In this document: in pieces, positions 15,487 to 23,220 of the stretch
How positions within the stretch are numbered: position 1 is the first letter of the stretch
Layout of the letters: the number at the start of each line of letters is the position of its first letter
Source: UBA12158 sp035562735
GTDB taxonomy: Bacteria > Patescibacteriota > Microgenomatia > UBA12405
Assembly: GCA_035562735.1 (NCBI GenBank)
Contig: DATMWB010000014.1
Location: 1-54,210, forward strand
Length of the DNA: 54,210 bases
Direction: 5' to 3'
Program-made: the position numbers and the translations under genes
Notes under the pieces: generated by a model
What the model was told of the DNA's origin: nothing
The model's database searches: none
The model's input: the letters and a program-made list of their open reading frames with translations, nothing else

Positions 15487-15544
15487 TAGCGTATTCCGCC
15501 AAGCGGGACTGATGAGTATCTCCTAAGAGGGGAACGAAACGCTA
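15487..15544 (+). ncRNA. Type III hammerhead ribozyme
   Basis: All core elements are present in order. Stem III is TAGCG (15487-15491) with CGCTA (15540-15544). The cleavage triplet is GUA, with the cut predicted after A15493. Stem I is TTCCGC (15494-15499) with GCGGGA (15503-15508) and a CAA loop. The core CTGATGA is at 15509-15515, stem II at 15516-15535 begins with the conserved G-C pair and has one bulged A, and GAAA is at 15536-15539. The conserved pairs 10.1-11.1 (G-C), 15.1-16.1 (A-U) and 15.2-16.2 (C-G) are all satisfied. It lies between a secreted-protein gene and queA and would release the upstream mRNA with a defined 3' end. Confidence 0.88.
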
Positions 15545-15548
15545 CAAT
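15543..15548 (+). promoter_or_regulatory. -10 hexamer for queA
   Basis: TACAAT, 6 nt before ATG 15555. It overlaps the last two bases of the hammerhead. Confidence 0.4.
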
Positions 15549-15554
15549 AATACG

Positions 15555-16619
15555 ATGATAAAAATTGAGGATTATGATTACGAATTGCCACAAGAGTTAA
15601 TTGCTCAGGAGGCATTGGAAAAAAGAGATGAATGCCGACTTTTAATAGTAAATAGACTCACCCCCAACCCCTCCCTTAAAAGTGAGGGGAAAAATAATAT
15701 TAGTAATAATATTGGAAGTATTAGTGAAAAGAAGTTTTTTGAAATAGCGGATGAATTAGGGGAAAATGATGTATTAGTGTTGAATGAAAGCCGGGTGTTT
15801 CCAGCAAGATTAATTGGAAAAAAGGATAGTGGGGGAAGGGTAGAACTGCTATTGCTCAACAGACTAAATGAATTTGAATGGGAAGCCATATGTCGTCCTG
15901 GGTTAAAAAATGGTAAGCAATTATTTTTTGATGGTTTGAAGGCTGAAGTTATTGGAAATTTAGAAGAAACTATAAAGGTCAAATTTGATTTTAAAGGTGA
16001 TTTTTGGAAAATTTTAGAAAGCATTGGTAAAACGCCAATTCCACCATATATTCATAATGATAAAGAGAATGTGATTCGACGTGACTATCAGACGGTGTAC
16101 GCGGCGAATTATGGATCGGCAGCGGCACCCACAGCAGGATTGCATTTTACCGACGGTTTACTAAAGAAATTGCTGGAAAATGGAGTTCAAATAGAGAAAG
16201 TAAATTTAAATGTAGGACTAGGGACCTTTAAACCAATTAATGAAAAAAATTTGAAAACAGGGAAGTTGCATTTGGAATTTTTAGAAATAAAAACAGAAGT
16301 GGCCCAAAGATTAAATATGGCTAAAAAACAAGGAAAAAGAATTATTGCAGTTGGAACAACTTCAGTAAGGGTCTTGGAAGCGATGAGCGATATAAGGGGA
16401 AAATTAAAATCGGGGAGCGGAGAAACGGATATCTTCATATACCCTCCTTATAAATTTAAATTTGTAGATTCTTTAATTACTAATTTTCATTTGCCTAAGA
16501 GCAGTCTTTTAATGTTGATTGCAGCTATGATTGGGGAGGAATGGCGAGAGGTGTACAAATTTGCTATAAAAAAACGATTTAGGTTTTTCAGTTTTGGTGA
16601 TGCAACGTGGATCAGATAA
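15555..16619 (+). CDS. queA: S-adenosylmethionine:tRNA ribosyltransferase-isomerase QueA
   Basis: 354 residues, cytoplasmic; transfers and isomerises the ribosyl part of SAM onto preQ1 at the tRNA wobble position to give epoxyqueuosine. Diagnostic segments: YELPQELIAQ at the start, LVLNESRVFPARL, YGSAAAPTAGLHFT, GLGTFKPI, AVGTTSVRVLE, and the end segment ITNFHLPKSSLLMLIAA. Residues 35 to about 57 form an insertion relative to the family and begin with LTPNPSLKSEG, the translation of a palindromic repeat. The reading frame is intact. The leaderless start is supported by a -10 hexamer overlapping the ribozyme. Confidence 0.96.
   Translation: MIKIEDYDYELPQELIAQEALEKRDECRLLIVNRLTPNPSLKSEGKNNISNNIGSISEKKFFEIADELGENDVLVLNESRVFPARLIGKKDSGGRVELLLLNRLNEFEWEAICRPGLKNGKQLFFDGLKAEVIGNLEETIKVKFDFKGDFWKILESIGKTPIPPYIHNDKENVIRRDYQTVYAANYGSAAAPTAGLHFTDGLLKKLLENGVQIEKVNLNVGLGTFKPINEKNLKTGKLHLEFLEIKTEVAQRLNMAKKQGKRIIAVGTTSVRVLEAMSDIRGKLKSGSGETDIFIYPPYKFKFVDSLITNFHLPKSSLLMLIAAMIGEEWREVYKFAIKKRFRFFSFGDATWIR
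15657..15693 (+). repeat. Palindromic repeat inserted in the queA coding region
   Basis: The sequence begins CTCACCCCCAACCCC and has complementary arms CCCCTC (15668-15673) and GAGGGG (15684-15689). This C-tract/G-tract palindrome, read in frame as LTPNPSxKxEG, is a repeat I recognise from many unrelated bacterial genomes. Here it lies in frame in a variable loop of QueA and is followed by a low-complexity AAT/AGT-rich stretch up to about 15725. Confidence 0.7.
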
Positions 16620-16621
16620 TG

Positions 16622-16630
16622 TGTTATAAT
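16622..16630 (+). promoter_or_regulatory. Extended -10 promoter of rpsB
   Basis: TGTTATAAT matches the extended -10 (TGn followed by TATAAT); no good -35. The predicted rpsB leader is about 65 nt and holds a small CCCTAA/TTAGGG hairpin around 16669-16683, a possible autoregulatory site. Confidence 0.6.
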
Positions 16631-16702
16631 TCCTAGATTAAAAATTTATATTTATTTAAATAGTTTTCCCTAAATTTTAGGGCAAAAAATAATAAGAACT
16701 AT

Positions 16703-17590
16703 ATGAAAACAAAAACAGTAAATAGGACTGGAAAGAGTCTAGTCAAAAAAGCGTTAGTAGTAGGTGCTAAAAAAGCTAAGGAAATTGATAAAAATAGTCT
16801 AAAAGAGACTAATGAAAAAGTAAGAATCGAGAAGGAAGCATTAAAAAATAAAGCTATAGAAAGTATTGAAGTTAAGAAAGAAATTGTAAAAGAGGATAAA
16901 AAATATACTCTGACTATTGATGTAAAGGACTTGTTGACAGCTGGATGTCATTTGGGTCACAAGATCTCAAAGACAAATCCAAAGATTAAAGAGTATTTAT
17001 ATGAAGCAAGAGAAGGTATTCAACTTTTTGATTTAAATAAAAGTTTTGAGGGTTTGGAAAAAGCATGTAATTTTCTTTATAATGCCAAAAGAAACGGAAA
17101 GCAAATTGTGATGCTTGGTACAAAGAGACAAGCACGTGAAGTGGTACGTCGAGTAGCACTTGATGCAGGTGTTCCATATATTACTGATCGTTGGGTTGGA
17201 GGAACAGTATCTAATTGGAGTGAAATAAAAAAGAACATAAAGAAATTGAATGATATTACTAGTGGTTTTGAAACTGGAAAATATGCTCAAACAAGTAAAA
17301 AAGACTTATCAGAATTAAATAAAGAAAAAACTCGTTTAGAGAGAATGATTGGAGGTTTAACTAAACTTGATAAATTGTTTGATATTATTTTTGTGGTAGA
17401 TTCAGGTTTTGAAAAAACAGCCATAAAGGAGGCTACTGAAAAGGGTGTTAAAGTGGTGTCAATTGTCGATACCGACAGTAATCCTGAGAAAGTAGACTAT
17501 GCCATTACCGCCAACGATGATAATGTCAAAAGCATTAGTATTATTGTTGAGGAAATTGGTAGAGCTATGAAAGCTGCAGGAGTTAAATAA
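16703..17590 (+). CDS. rpsB: 30S ribosomal protein S2
   Basis: 295 residues. The S2 core starts at about residue 75 with VKDLLTAGCHLGHKISKTNPK and includes FDLNKSFEGL, VMLGTKRQA, ITDRWVGGTVSNW, RMIGGLTKLDKLFDIIFVVD and VDTDSNPEKVDYAITANDD. The first ~70 residues are a Lys/Glu-rich extension not found in typical S2 (about 230-260 residues). There is no ATG in frame between 16703 and the core, so the extension seems real. tsf follows, as in most bacteria, with a palindromic repeat between them. Confidence 0.97.
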   Translation: MKTKTVNRTGKSLVKKALVVGAKKAKEIDKNSLKETNEKVRIEKEALKNKAIESIEVKKEIVKEDKKYTLTIDVKDLLTAGCHLGHKISKTNPKIKEYLYEAREGIQLFDLNKSFEGLEKACNFLYNAKRNGKQIVMLGTKRQAREVVRRVALDAGVPYITDRWVGGTVSNWSEIKKNIKKLNDITSGFETGKYAQTSKKDLSELNKEKTRLERMIGGLTKLDKLFDIIFVVDSGFEKTAIKEATEKGVKVVSIVDTDSNPEKVDYAITANDDNVKSISIIVEEIGRAMKAAGVK

Positions 17591-17596
17591 AGCTTT

Positions 17597-17659
17597 GTCA
17601 TCGCGAGCGAAGCGTGGCGATCTTTAAAGATTGCTTCGTCGATTACTCCTCGCAATGAC
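17597..17659. repeat. REP-like palindromic element between rpsB and tsf
   Basis: 63 bp with outer arms GTCATCGCGAG and CTCGCAATGAC, and inner arms GCGATCTTT and AAAGATTGC. The GTCATTGCGAGG / GCGAAGC / GCAATCT vocabulary belongs to a widespread family of short intergenic palindromes. It could form a long hairpin in the rpsB-tsf transcript and tune tsf expression. Confidence 0.75.
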
Positions 17660-17680
17660 GTTAAATATTTATATAAAAAA

Positions 17681-18139
17681 ATGGATAATAAACAAATAAT
17701 TGAATTAGTTAAAAAAATTCGAGCTGAAATGGGTCTCGGAATTATGGAAATAAAAGCAGCTTTGGAAGAGGCCGGTGGCGATGAAAAGAAAGCTAAGGAG
17801 ATATTAAAAGCAAAAGGATTTGAAAAAGCAGAAAAAAGAGCTGAAAGAGAAACTCATCAGGGACGAGTAGCTACTTATACTCATTCAACTGGAAAGATTG
17901 GTGTCATGGTAGAGATGCTTTGTGAGACGGATTTTGTGGCAAAAAATGAAGATTTTGTGGCAGTAACAAAAGATTTGTGTTTACAAGTAGCGGCTATGAA
18001 TCCAAAAGATACTGAAGAATTATTGGAACAAGAATTTATCAAAGATCCCTCGGTAAAAATGAAGGATTTGGTGACTGCTTTGAATGCAAAATTTGGTGAA
18101 AATATAAAAGTCGGTCGAATTTGTAGATTTGAAATATAA
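17681..18139 (+). CDS. tsf: Elongation factor Ts (short form)
   Basis: 152 residues. It has the N-terminal UBA-like domain (IIELVKKIRAEMGLGIMEIKAALEEAGGD region), the TRAER-type EF-Tu contact seen here as KAEKRAERETHQG, and a single core subdomain with ETDFVAKNEDF (TDFVAxN motif). It ends with VGRICRFEI, so the second core and coiled-coil found in E. coli EF-Ts are missing; such short forms are known in several phyla. It recycles EF-Tu by nucleotide exchange. An intrinsic terminator follows. Confidence 0.96.
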   Translation: MDNKQIIELVKKIRAEMGLGIMEIKAALEEAGGDEKKAKEILKAKGFEKAEKRAERETHQGRVATYTHSTGKIGVMVEMLCETDFVAKNEDFVAVTKDLCLQVAAMNPKDTEELLEQEFIKDPSVKMKDLVTALNAKFGENIKVGRICRFEI

Positions 18140-18163
18140 AAAAATAATTTTGAATGTTTTTTG

Positions 18164-18193
18164 GACCCTCATGAAATATGAGGGTCTTATTTT
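18164..18193 (+). terminator. Intrinsic terminator of tsf
   Basis: 9-bp perfect stem GACCCTCAT / ATGAGGGTC with a 5-nt loop and T-rich tail (TTATTTT) on the plus strand. The stop codon of the convergent gene lies in the tail. Confidence 0.88.
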
Positions 18194-19638
18194 GCTGGGA
18201 TATATTGCCAAACGTTTGCCCAGTTATTTCCATCGTCGGACATAATTTGAGTAACGAAGGTAAAGTCGGGATTTTTTTGATATATCTTGTCATTAAATAT
18301 TCCGATGTGGTGAAGTATTGGGGTAAATTTGTCATGGGAGAAGGAATAATCGTTTGTTGAGTAGGCAGAAGTAATTACATAGATATTTGTATCAGTATGG
18401 TTTTTGTTGAGCAATGATTCACATATGCAGATGATATCTTCTTTGCATTTTTGGAATGGTGTTTCTGAATCGTAGGGAACATATACCTCTTTTTTGATTA
18501 CATAATAGCGAAGAATATGAGGCTCGTATATTAGTACAGTGGTTGGTTTTTGAAATTTTGTTTTGTTTAACCAATCAGCAACAAGTCGATATTCTTTCAT
18601 GTCATTTGGGTGGCTATAACTTGAAGGAACATCGATCCTAGCTATGTTATAGCCTAATAAGCAAACTAGTACAGCAAAACTAATATATTTTGATTTGTGG
18701 TTACTTAATATTAAATATAATATCCATATCATGGGAGTGTTGTAACGTATGGCAAAGTTAGGAAAGGCAAACAGAAACAGTTGGTGTAGAAAAAAGGCTA
18801 GATATATTATTTTTTGAATAGGTTTTGATTTTTGGTTTATTATTCCGTAGGTAGATAAGCAGAGAACTACAAATGAAAAAAATTGATTTTGGTTTTGGAG
18901 AGGGTAGGAGCTTTCAAATGTTATTAGATCAATAAGGGAGTAATAGTTTAATAGGTTTGGTAATTTTTTCAAACCATTAAAAATTTCTTCTATGTAAGCA
19001 TTACCAAGAATGGAGTTTCCAATTCGAGAGTGGAAGTTAAGTACAATTAACCATAAAAAAATGGGGATAAAGCTAAATAAGATATTTTTTAGTTTTAAGG
19101 AAGGTCTTTTAGAGTAATGTTCGATAATAAATACTGAGATGGGTATGACGACACTTTCATAACGAAGTAAAAATAGTAGGCCAAAGAGAAGGTAAACATA
19201 AGGTTTTTTTCTGTAATAATATAGGATGAGTGAGAGTGTCAAAAAAAATGAATATATTATTTCATTTGTTACATCCACAGAATACAAAAGATTTATTTGG
19301 TTGGTTGCGACCAATAAAACCAGTAGAAAGGAAAACAGTGGGGATATAATAGGGCTGACAAGTATATAAATTGCGACCAATGTAAGAGAAGATAGTGTAA
19401 TGTTGATAAGTTTTACTGCAGCAATTTCTGGATAGATAACAAAAGAAGATAATATTTTTGCTAGTGAAGTAATCATTATTGGAGCAAGAGGGGGTGGGTG
19501 AATGCTATCAGGGAGTTTGAAGTTTATATATCGATAACCATCACCAATGTATTGAAAGATGTCTGGATTGGGAATTGCTTGAGCGTTTCTATTGTTCCAA
19601 AGGTTCCACCAGAAAAACGCAGAGATTAGTATGGTCAC
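18187..19638 (-). CDS. Polytopic membrane protein, GT-C glycosyltransferase-like
   Basis: 483 residues with about ten TM helices and a soluble C-terminal part (about 370-483). An acidic first loop (NPDIFQYIGDGYRY) after the first helix, with DSIHPPP after it, fits the GT-C fold (ArnT/PMT-like), which uses polyprenyl-phosphate sugars at the outer membrane face. The specific family is not clear. The GTG start at 19638 is the only usual start codon after the upstream in-frame stop, but the hydrophobic segment extends a little upstream, so the true start is uncertain. It diverges from the amidotransferase gene. Confidence 0.72.
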   Translation of the reverse strand: MTILISAFFWWNLWNNRNAQAIPNPDIFQYIGDGYRYINFKLPDSIHPPPLAPIMITSLAKILSSFVIYPEIAAVKLINITLSSLTLVAIYILVSPIISPLFSFLLVLLVATNQINLLYSVDVTNEIIYSFFLTLSLILYYYRKKPYVYLLFGLLFLLRYESVVIPISVFIIEHYSKRPSLKLKNILFSFIPIFLWLIVLNFHSRIGNSILGNAYIEEIFNGLKKLPNLLNYYSLIDLITFESSYPLQNQNQFFSFVVLCLSTYGIINQKSKPIQKIIYLAFFLHQLFLFAFPNFAIRYNTPMIWILYLILSNHKSKYISFAVLVCLLGYNIARIDVPSSYSHPNDMKEYRLVADWLNKTKFQKPTTVLIYEPHILRYYVIKKEVYVPYDSETPFQKCKEDIICICESLLNKNHTDTNIYVITSAYSTNDYSFSHDKFTPILHHIGIFNDKIYQKNPDFTFVTQIMSDDGNNWANVWQYIPAK

Positions 19639-19682
19639 TATGAAAAATAGATTTTTAAGACTTATTATTTTTATGGTTTTAG

Positions 19683-19688
19683 TATACT
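19683..19688 (+). promoter_or_regulatory. -10 hexamer for the amidotransferase fusion gene
   Basis: TATACT, 6 nt before ATG 19695; leaderless geometry. Confidence 0.5.
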
Positions 19689-19694
19689 AAATTC

Positions 19695-21575
19695 ATGTGT
19701 GGAATATTTGGGATTGCTGGGTTCTCTGAAAAAGATGATAAATGGCCTGTTTTTAGGGATTTACTGTCTGAGTCTTGTCGTCGGGGGACCGATGCAGCGG
19801 GAGTGGGTGTGTTTTCTTCAAAGAATAAAACAGTTTTTAAGAGAGAAGGTAGTGGTAGGAAGATGCTTGATTTATTTGAATTTAAGCAAAAAGTAGTCTC
19901 TCAAATTGATAAGTCGAGAATATTGATTGGACAAACACGTTTGGCAACAAACGGGAGTCCAAAGATATATGAAAACAATCAACCAATAGAAGTAGAGGAT
20001 CTAACATTGGTCCACAATGGAATTATTATAAATTCCCGTGAATTATCAAAAAAATACAGGATATCAGAAAAGCAATCTGATTCTAAGATTTTGGCTGAAA
20101 TTTTGAGGATAGAATCTAAAAAAACAGGGTCGATGCGACAGGCACTAGTAAAAATTTCAGGTCAAATTGCAGGAACAATGAATGTGATTGTAGTTTCAAA
20201 GTATAGTGGAAAGTTGTCAATTAATGCGGTGACAAACAATGGTTCTTTGTACGTTGGGATTTGTGAAAATTTTTTAATTTTTGCCTCGGAAAAGTTTTTT
20301 CTTAATCGTGTGGCAATAAAACATAATTTAGAAATTAAAGTTTTGAAAATTAAGGCAAATACAGGATTCGAAATAGATGAAGGGGGAGCTAGAGAGGAAT
20401 ACATTCTTAGAAAACCGACGATTAGTCATGAATCAACCATTTTATCAAGACCAAGTCAGAATGTACTGAAACACAAATTTGATAAAAAGATAAAAGAAAC
20501 AGAACGATGTGTCAGGTGCTTATTGCCGGTTAATACTCCAAATATAAGTTTTGATGATAAGGGGATATGTAGTTTTTGTAGAAGTCATAAAAAAATAATA
20601 TATGGGCGTGATTTAGAATTAAAAGAAATGGTAGAAAAATATAAGAATAAGGATGGGGGTGCGGATTGTATTATTGCTTTTAGCGGTGGTAGGGATAGTG
20701 CTTACGGTTTACACTATTTGGTTAAAGAGTTGGGAATGCACCCCGTGGCAGTTACTTTTGATTGGGGAATGATATCAGATATCGGAAGGAGAAATCAGGC
20801 AAGATTACTAGGAAGTTTGGGAATCGAACAAATAATTGTTTCAGCAGATTTAACAAAAGTGAGAAGTGATATTAAAAAGAATCTAGAGGCATGGCTTTTG
20901 AAACCAGATTTGGGAATGGTGCCTTTGTTAATGCAGGCAGACAAGGTAACAGAATACTATGTGGACAAAATTAAAGAGGAATTAGAATTGGATCTTGTCT
21001 TCTTTTGTCGAGGTAATGAGTTAGAAAGAGAGGAATTTAAAGCGGGATATTGTGGAGTAAAGAATGCGGACCCAGGAGGAGTAATTCATAATTATTCTGT
21101 GGTCGATAAGTTGAGGTTGCTTTGGTATTATCTACGCCAATTTGCGACAAATCCACATTATCTAAATTCATCTTTGCTTAGTAGTTTGTTGGGGTATCTA
21201 GTGACCTATGTTGTACCTCATGACTATATATACCTCTGGCATTATATAAAATGGGAAGAAAATAAAATAATAAAAACTCTTGTTGATGAATACGGATGGG
21301 AAGATGATGGAGAAACTGGAATAACATGGAGGATTGATGATGGTTCACCGGCTTTTTACAATTATTTATATAGACAAATTCAAGGATTTACGGAAAATGA
21401 CTCTTTTAGAAGTAATCAAATCAGGGAAGGTTTATTGACAAGAGATGAAGCAAAAAATATAGTTGAAAGGGAAAATAAACCTAGGTATGCGGCTTTACAA
21501 TGGTATTTTGAGACAATAGGGGTAGACGGTGATAGAGTATTGTCGATAATTGATAGGGTAGAGAAGAAATATTAA
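19695..21575 (+). CDS. Glutaminase-fused N-acetyl-sugar amidotransferase (WbpG/PseA-like)
   Basis: 626 residues. Residues 1 to about 235 are a class II glutamine amidotransferase: catalytic Cys2 in MCGIFG, GQTRLATNG, VHNGII. Residues from about 270 match WbpG/PseA enzymes: two zinc-type pairs C272/C275 and C292/C295, then the PP-loop SGGRDS (330-335), CRGNELEREEFKAGYCG and the Trp/His-rich C-terminal half. WbpG converts an N-acetyl group on a nucleotide sugar to an acetamidino group, normally using ammonia from separate HisH/HisF-like partners; here the ammonia source is fused. Likely product: an acetamidino sugar for the surface glycan. Monocistronic, leaderless. Confidence 0.85.
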   Translation: MCGIFGIAGFSEKDDKWPVFRDLLSESCRRGTDAAGVGVFSSKNKTVFKREGSGRKMLDLFEFKQKVVSQIDKSRILIGQTRLATNGSPKIYENNQPIEVEDLTLVHNGIIINSRELSKKYRISEKQSDSKILAEILRIESKKTGSMRQALVKISGQIAGTMNVIVVSKYSGKLSINAVTNNGSLYVGICENFLIFASEKFFLNRVAIKHNLEIKVLKIKANTGFEIDEGGAREEYILRKPTISHESTILSRPSQNVLKHKFDKKIKETERCVRCLLPVNTPNISFDDKGICSFCRSHKKIIYGRDLELKEMVEKYKNKDGGADCIIAFSGGRDSAYGLHYLVKELGMHPVAVTFDWGMISDIGRRNQARLLGSLGIEQIIVSADLTKVRSDIKKNLEAWLLKPDLGMVPLLMQADKVTEYYVDKIKEELELDLVFFCRGNELEREEFKAGYCGVKNADPGGVIHNYSVVDKLRLLWYYLRQFATNPHYLNSSLLSSLLGYLVTYVVPHDYIYLWHYIKWEENKIIKTLVDEYGWEDDGETGITWRIDDGSPAFYNYLYRQIQGFTENDSFRSNQIREGLLTRDEAKNIVERENKPRYAALQWYFETIGVDGDRVLSIIDRVEKKY

Positions 21576-21580
21576 TCTGA

Positions 21581-21586
21581 TAAAAT
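21581..21586 (+). promoter_or_regulatory. -10 hexamer for frr
   Basis: TAAAAT, 6 nt before ATG 21593; leaderless geometry. Confidence 0.4.
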
Positions 21587-21592
21587 AATGTA

Positions 21593-22144
21593 ATGATAAA
21601 TTTTACCGATGTGAATGTCCGAATGGGGAAAATTACTGATATTTTTATAAATGATATTGCATCGATACGAACTGGTAGAGCAACACCGGGATTGATTGAA
21701 AATGTAATGGTTGAAGTTTACAATGGACAAAAAATGCGTTTGCAGGAATTGGGCTCTATAAGTATTCCTGATGTTCGGAGTATTGTCTTTGAACCTTGGG
21801 ATCAGGCAATTATTAGGGAAATAAACAATGGTATTCAGGCGGCAAATATTGGAATGATGCCTTCTGTTGATGGGAACCTTATAAGGTTGAGTTTGCCTAT
21901 GCTGACAGTCGAGCAAAGAGAAGATTATGTAAAGCTTTTGGGAAGAAAGTTAGAAGGTGCCAGAGGTATGATTCGAGACGCCAGAGCTGATTTTAGAAAA
22001 AAATTGATGGATGCAAAGAATGATAAAACGGTGTCTGAAGATGAATTTAAAAGAGATGAAGTAGAATTGCAAAAACTAACAGACCAATTTATGGGAAAGC
22101 TAGAAGAATTATCAAAGAGAAAAGAAGTGGAGATTAGGGCATAA
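21593..22144 (+). CDS. frr: Ribosome recycling factor
   Basis: 183 residues, the standard length. Conserved features: IASIRTGRATPGLIENV, GSISIPDVRSIVFEPWD, LIRLSLPMLTVEQREDYVKLL and the helical segment RDARADFRKKL. It splits post-termination ribosomes together with EF-G. rseP begins 2 bp after its stop, so the two are co-transcribed; frr and rseP are near neighbours in many bacteria. Confidence 0.97.
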   Translation: MINFTDVNVRMGKITDIFINDIASIRTGRATPGLIENVMVEVYNGQKMRLQELGSISIPDVRSIVFEPWDQAIIREINNGIQAANIGMMPSVDGNLIRLSLPMLTVEQREDYVKLLGRKLEGARGMIRDARADFRKKLMDAKNDKTVSEDEFKRDEVELQKLTDQFMGKLEELSKRKEVEIRA

Positions 22145-22146
22145 AC

Positions 22147-23220
22147 ATGGATATTCTTATATTCGTCGTAGCATTGTCGATTTTGGTACTGGTCCATGAA
22201 TTTGGGCATTTTTTTGCAGCGAAATTTACAGGAGTTAGAGTAGAGGAGTTTGGGTTGGGATTGCCACCACGGATTCTTGGAAAAAAATGGTGGGGTACAG
22301 TGTGGAGCTTGAATTGGTTACCTATTGGTGGTTTTTGTAAATTGTATGGTGAGGACCCGTTGATAGCTTCTGAAAAAGCTACCAGTAGTAAGGATTCATT
22401 TTTAGCAAAAAATCCATGGCAAAAGGCAATAATTGTTTTGGGTGGAGTATCAATGAATTTATTGTTGGCTGTAACGATATTTGCGATGGTGTATACGATA
22501 TTGGGAGTACCAGTTGAAACAGATAGGGTTAGTATAATTGGAGTAGCTGAAAAGAGTCCAGCACAAGAAGCGGGTTTAAAAACAGGTGATGTTGTTGTTG
22601 AAGTTGAAGGTAGAAATATTAAGAAAGGGAGTGAATTGACGGAAGAAATTGCCAGGTACAAAGGCAGGGAAGTAAATTTGTTGGTGATAAGAAAGGGACA
22701 AGGAGAACCATTAAAGCTATCGGTTTTGGTTAGAGAAAAGGCACCTGAGGGTCAAGGTTTGATGGGGGTGGTAATAAGTAACACCGAAATGCAAAAAATT
22801 AAATGGTATGAATTTTATAAAGGAATAGGGGCAGGTTTTAAAGAAGCTTATTATTGGGGGAAAATTATTAGTAGTGGTTTATATCAGATGGTGGCAGGTC
22901 TGTTTACAGGTAAGGTCCCAAGTGATGTTGCTGGACCAATTGGGATGTATAAAGCTACTTCGAGTATACGTAATGATCAAGGATTTTTGGCTATGGTTCA
23001 TTTTTTTGGAGTAGTTTCAGTAAATTTGGCAGTGGTAAATGTTTTACCTTTTCCAGCTTTAGATGGAGGGAGGATATTGTTTGTAATTTATGAATTAATT
23101 ACTAAAAAACGTGCCAATGAAAAGTTTGAGACTGTTGTGAATAATATTGGAATGATGATTCTATTGGGACTGATATTGCTAGTAACAATAGGGGATATCA
23201 TGAGACTATTTTTGCGATGA
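22147..23220 (+). CDS. rseP: Site-2 protease, RseP/MmpA family (M50)
   Basis: 357 residues. The zinc motif HEFGH is at residues 17-21 in the first TM helix, a PDZ domain spans about 115-200 (AEKSPAQEAGLKTGDVVVEVEG), and the second metal/active-site motif NVLPFPALDGGR is near residue 300. It cleaves TM segments within the membrane, typically of anti-sigma factors or signal-peptide remnants. The length is typical for Gram-positive-like RseP with one PDZ domain. Its stop overlaps the ATG of the next gene (ATGA). A second copy of its C-terminal tail lies 1.2 kb downstream (24353-24418). Confidence 0.95.
   Translation: MDILIFVVALSILVLVHEFGHFFAAKFTGVRVEEFGLGLPPRILGKKWWGTVWSLNWLPIGGFCKLYGEDPLIASEKATSSKDSFLAKNPWQKAIIVLGGVSMNLLLAVTIFAMVYTILGVPVETDRVSIIGVAEKSPAQEAGLKTGDVVVEVEGRNIKKGSELTEEIARYKGREVNLLVIRKGQGEPLKLSVLVREKAPEGQGLMGVVISNTEMQKIKWYEFYKGIGAGFKEAYYWGKIISSGLYQMVAGLFTGKVPSDVAGPIGMYKATSSIRNDQGFLAMVHFFGVVSVNLAVVNVLPFPALDGGRILFVIYELITKKRANEKFETVVNNIGMMILLGLILLVTIGDIMRLFLR

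Noticed and set aside
15605..16024. 139-codon ORF antisense to queA
   Set aside because: It is a shadow frame; QueA motifs on the plus strand are unambiguous.
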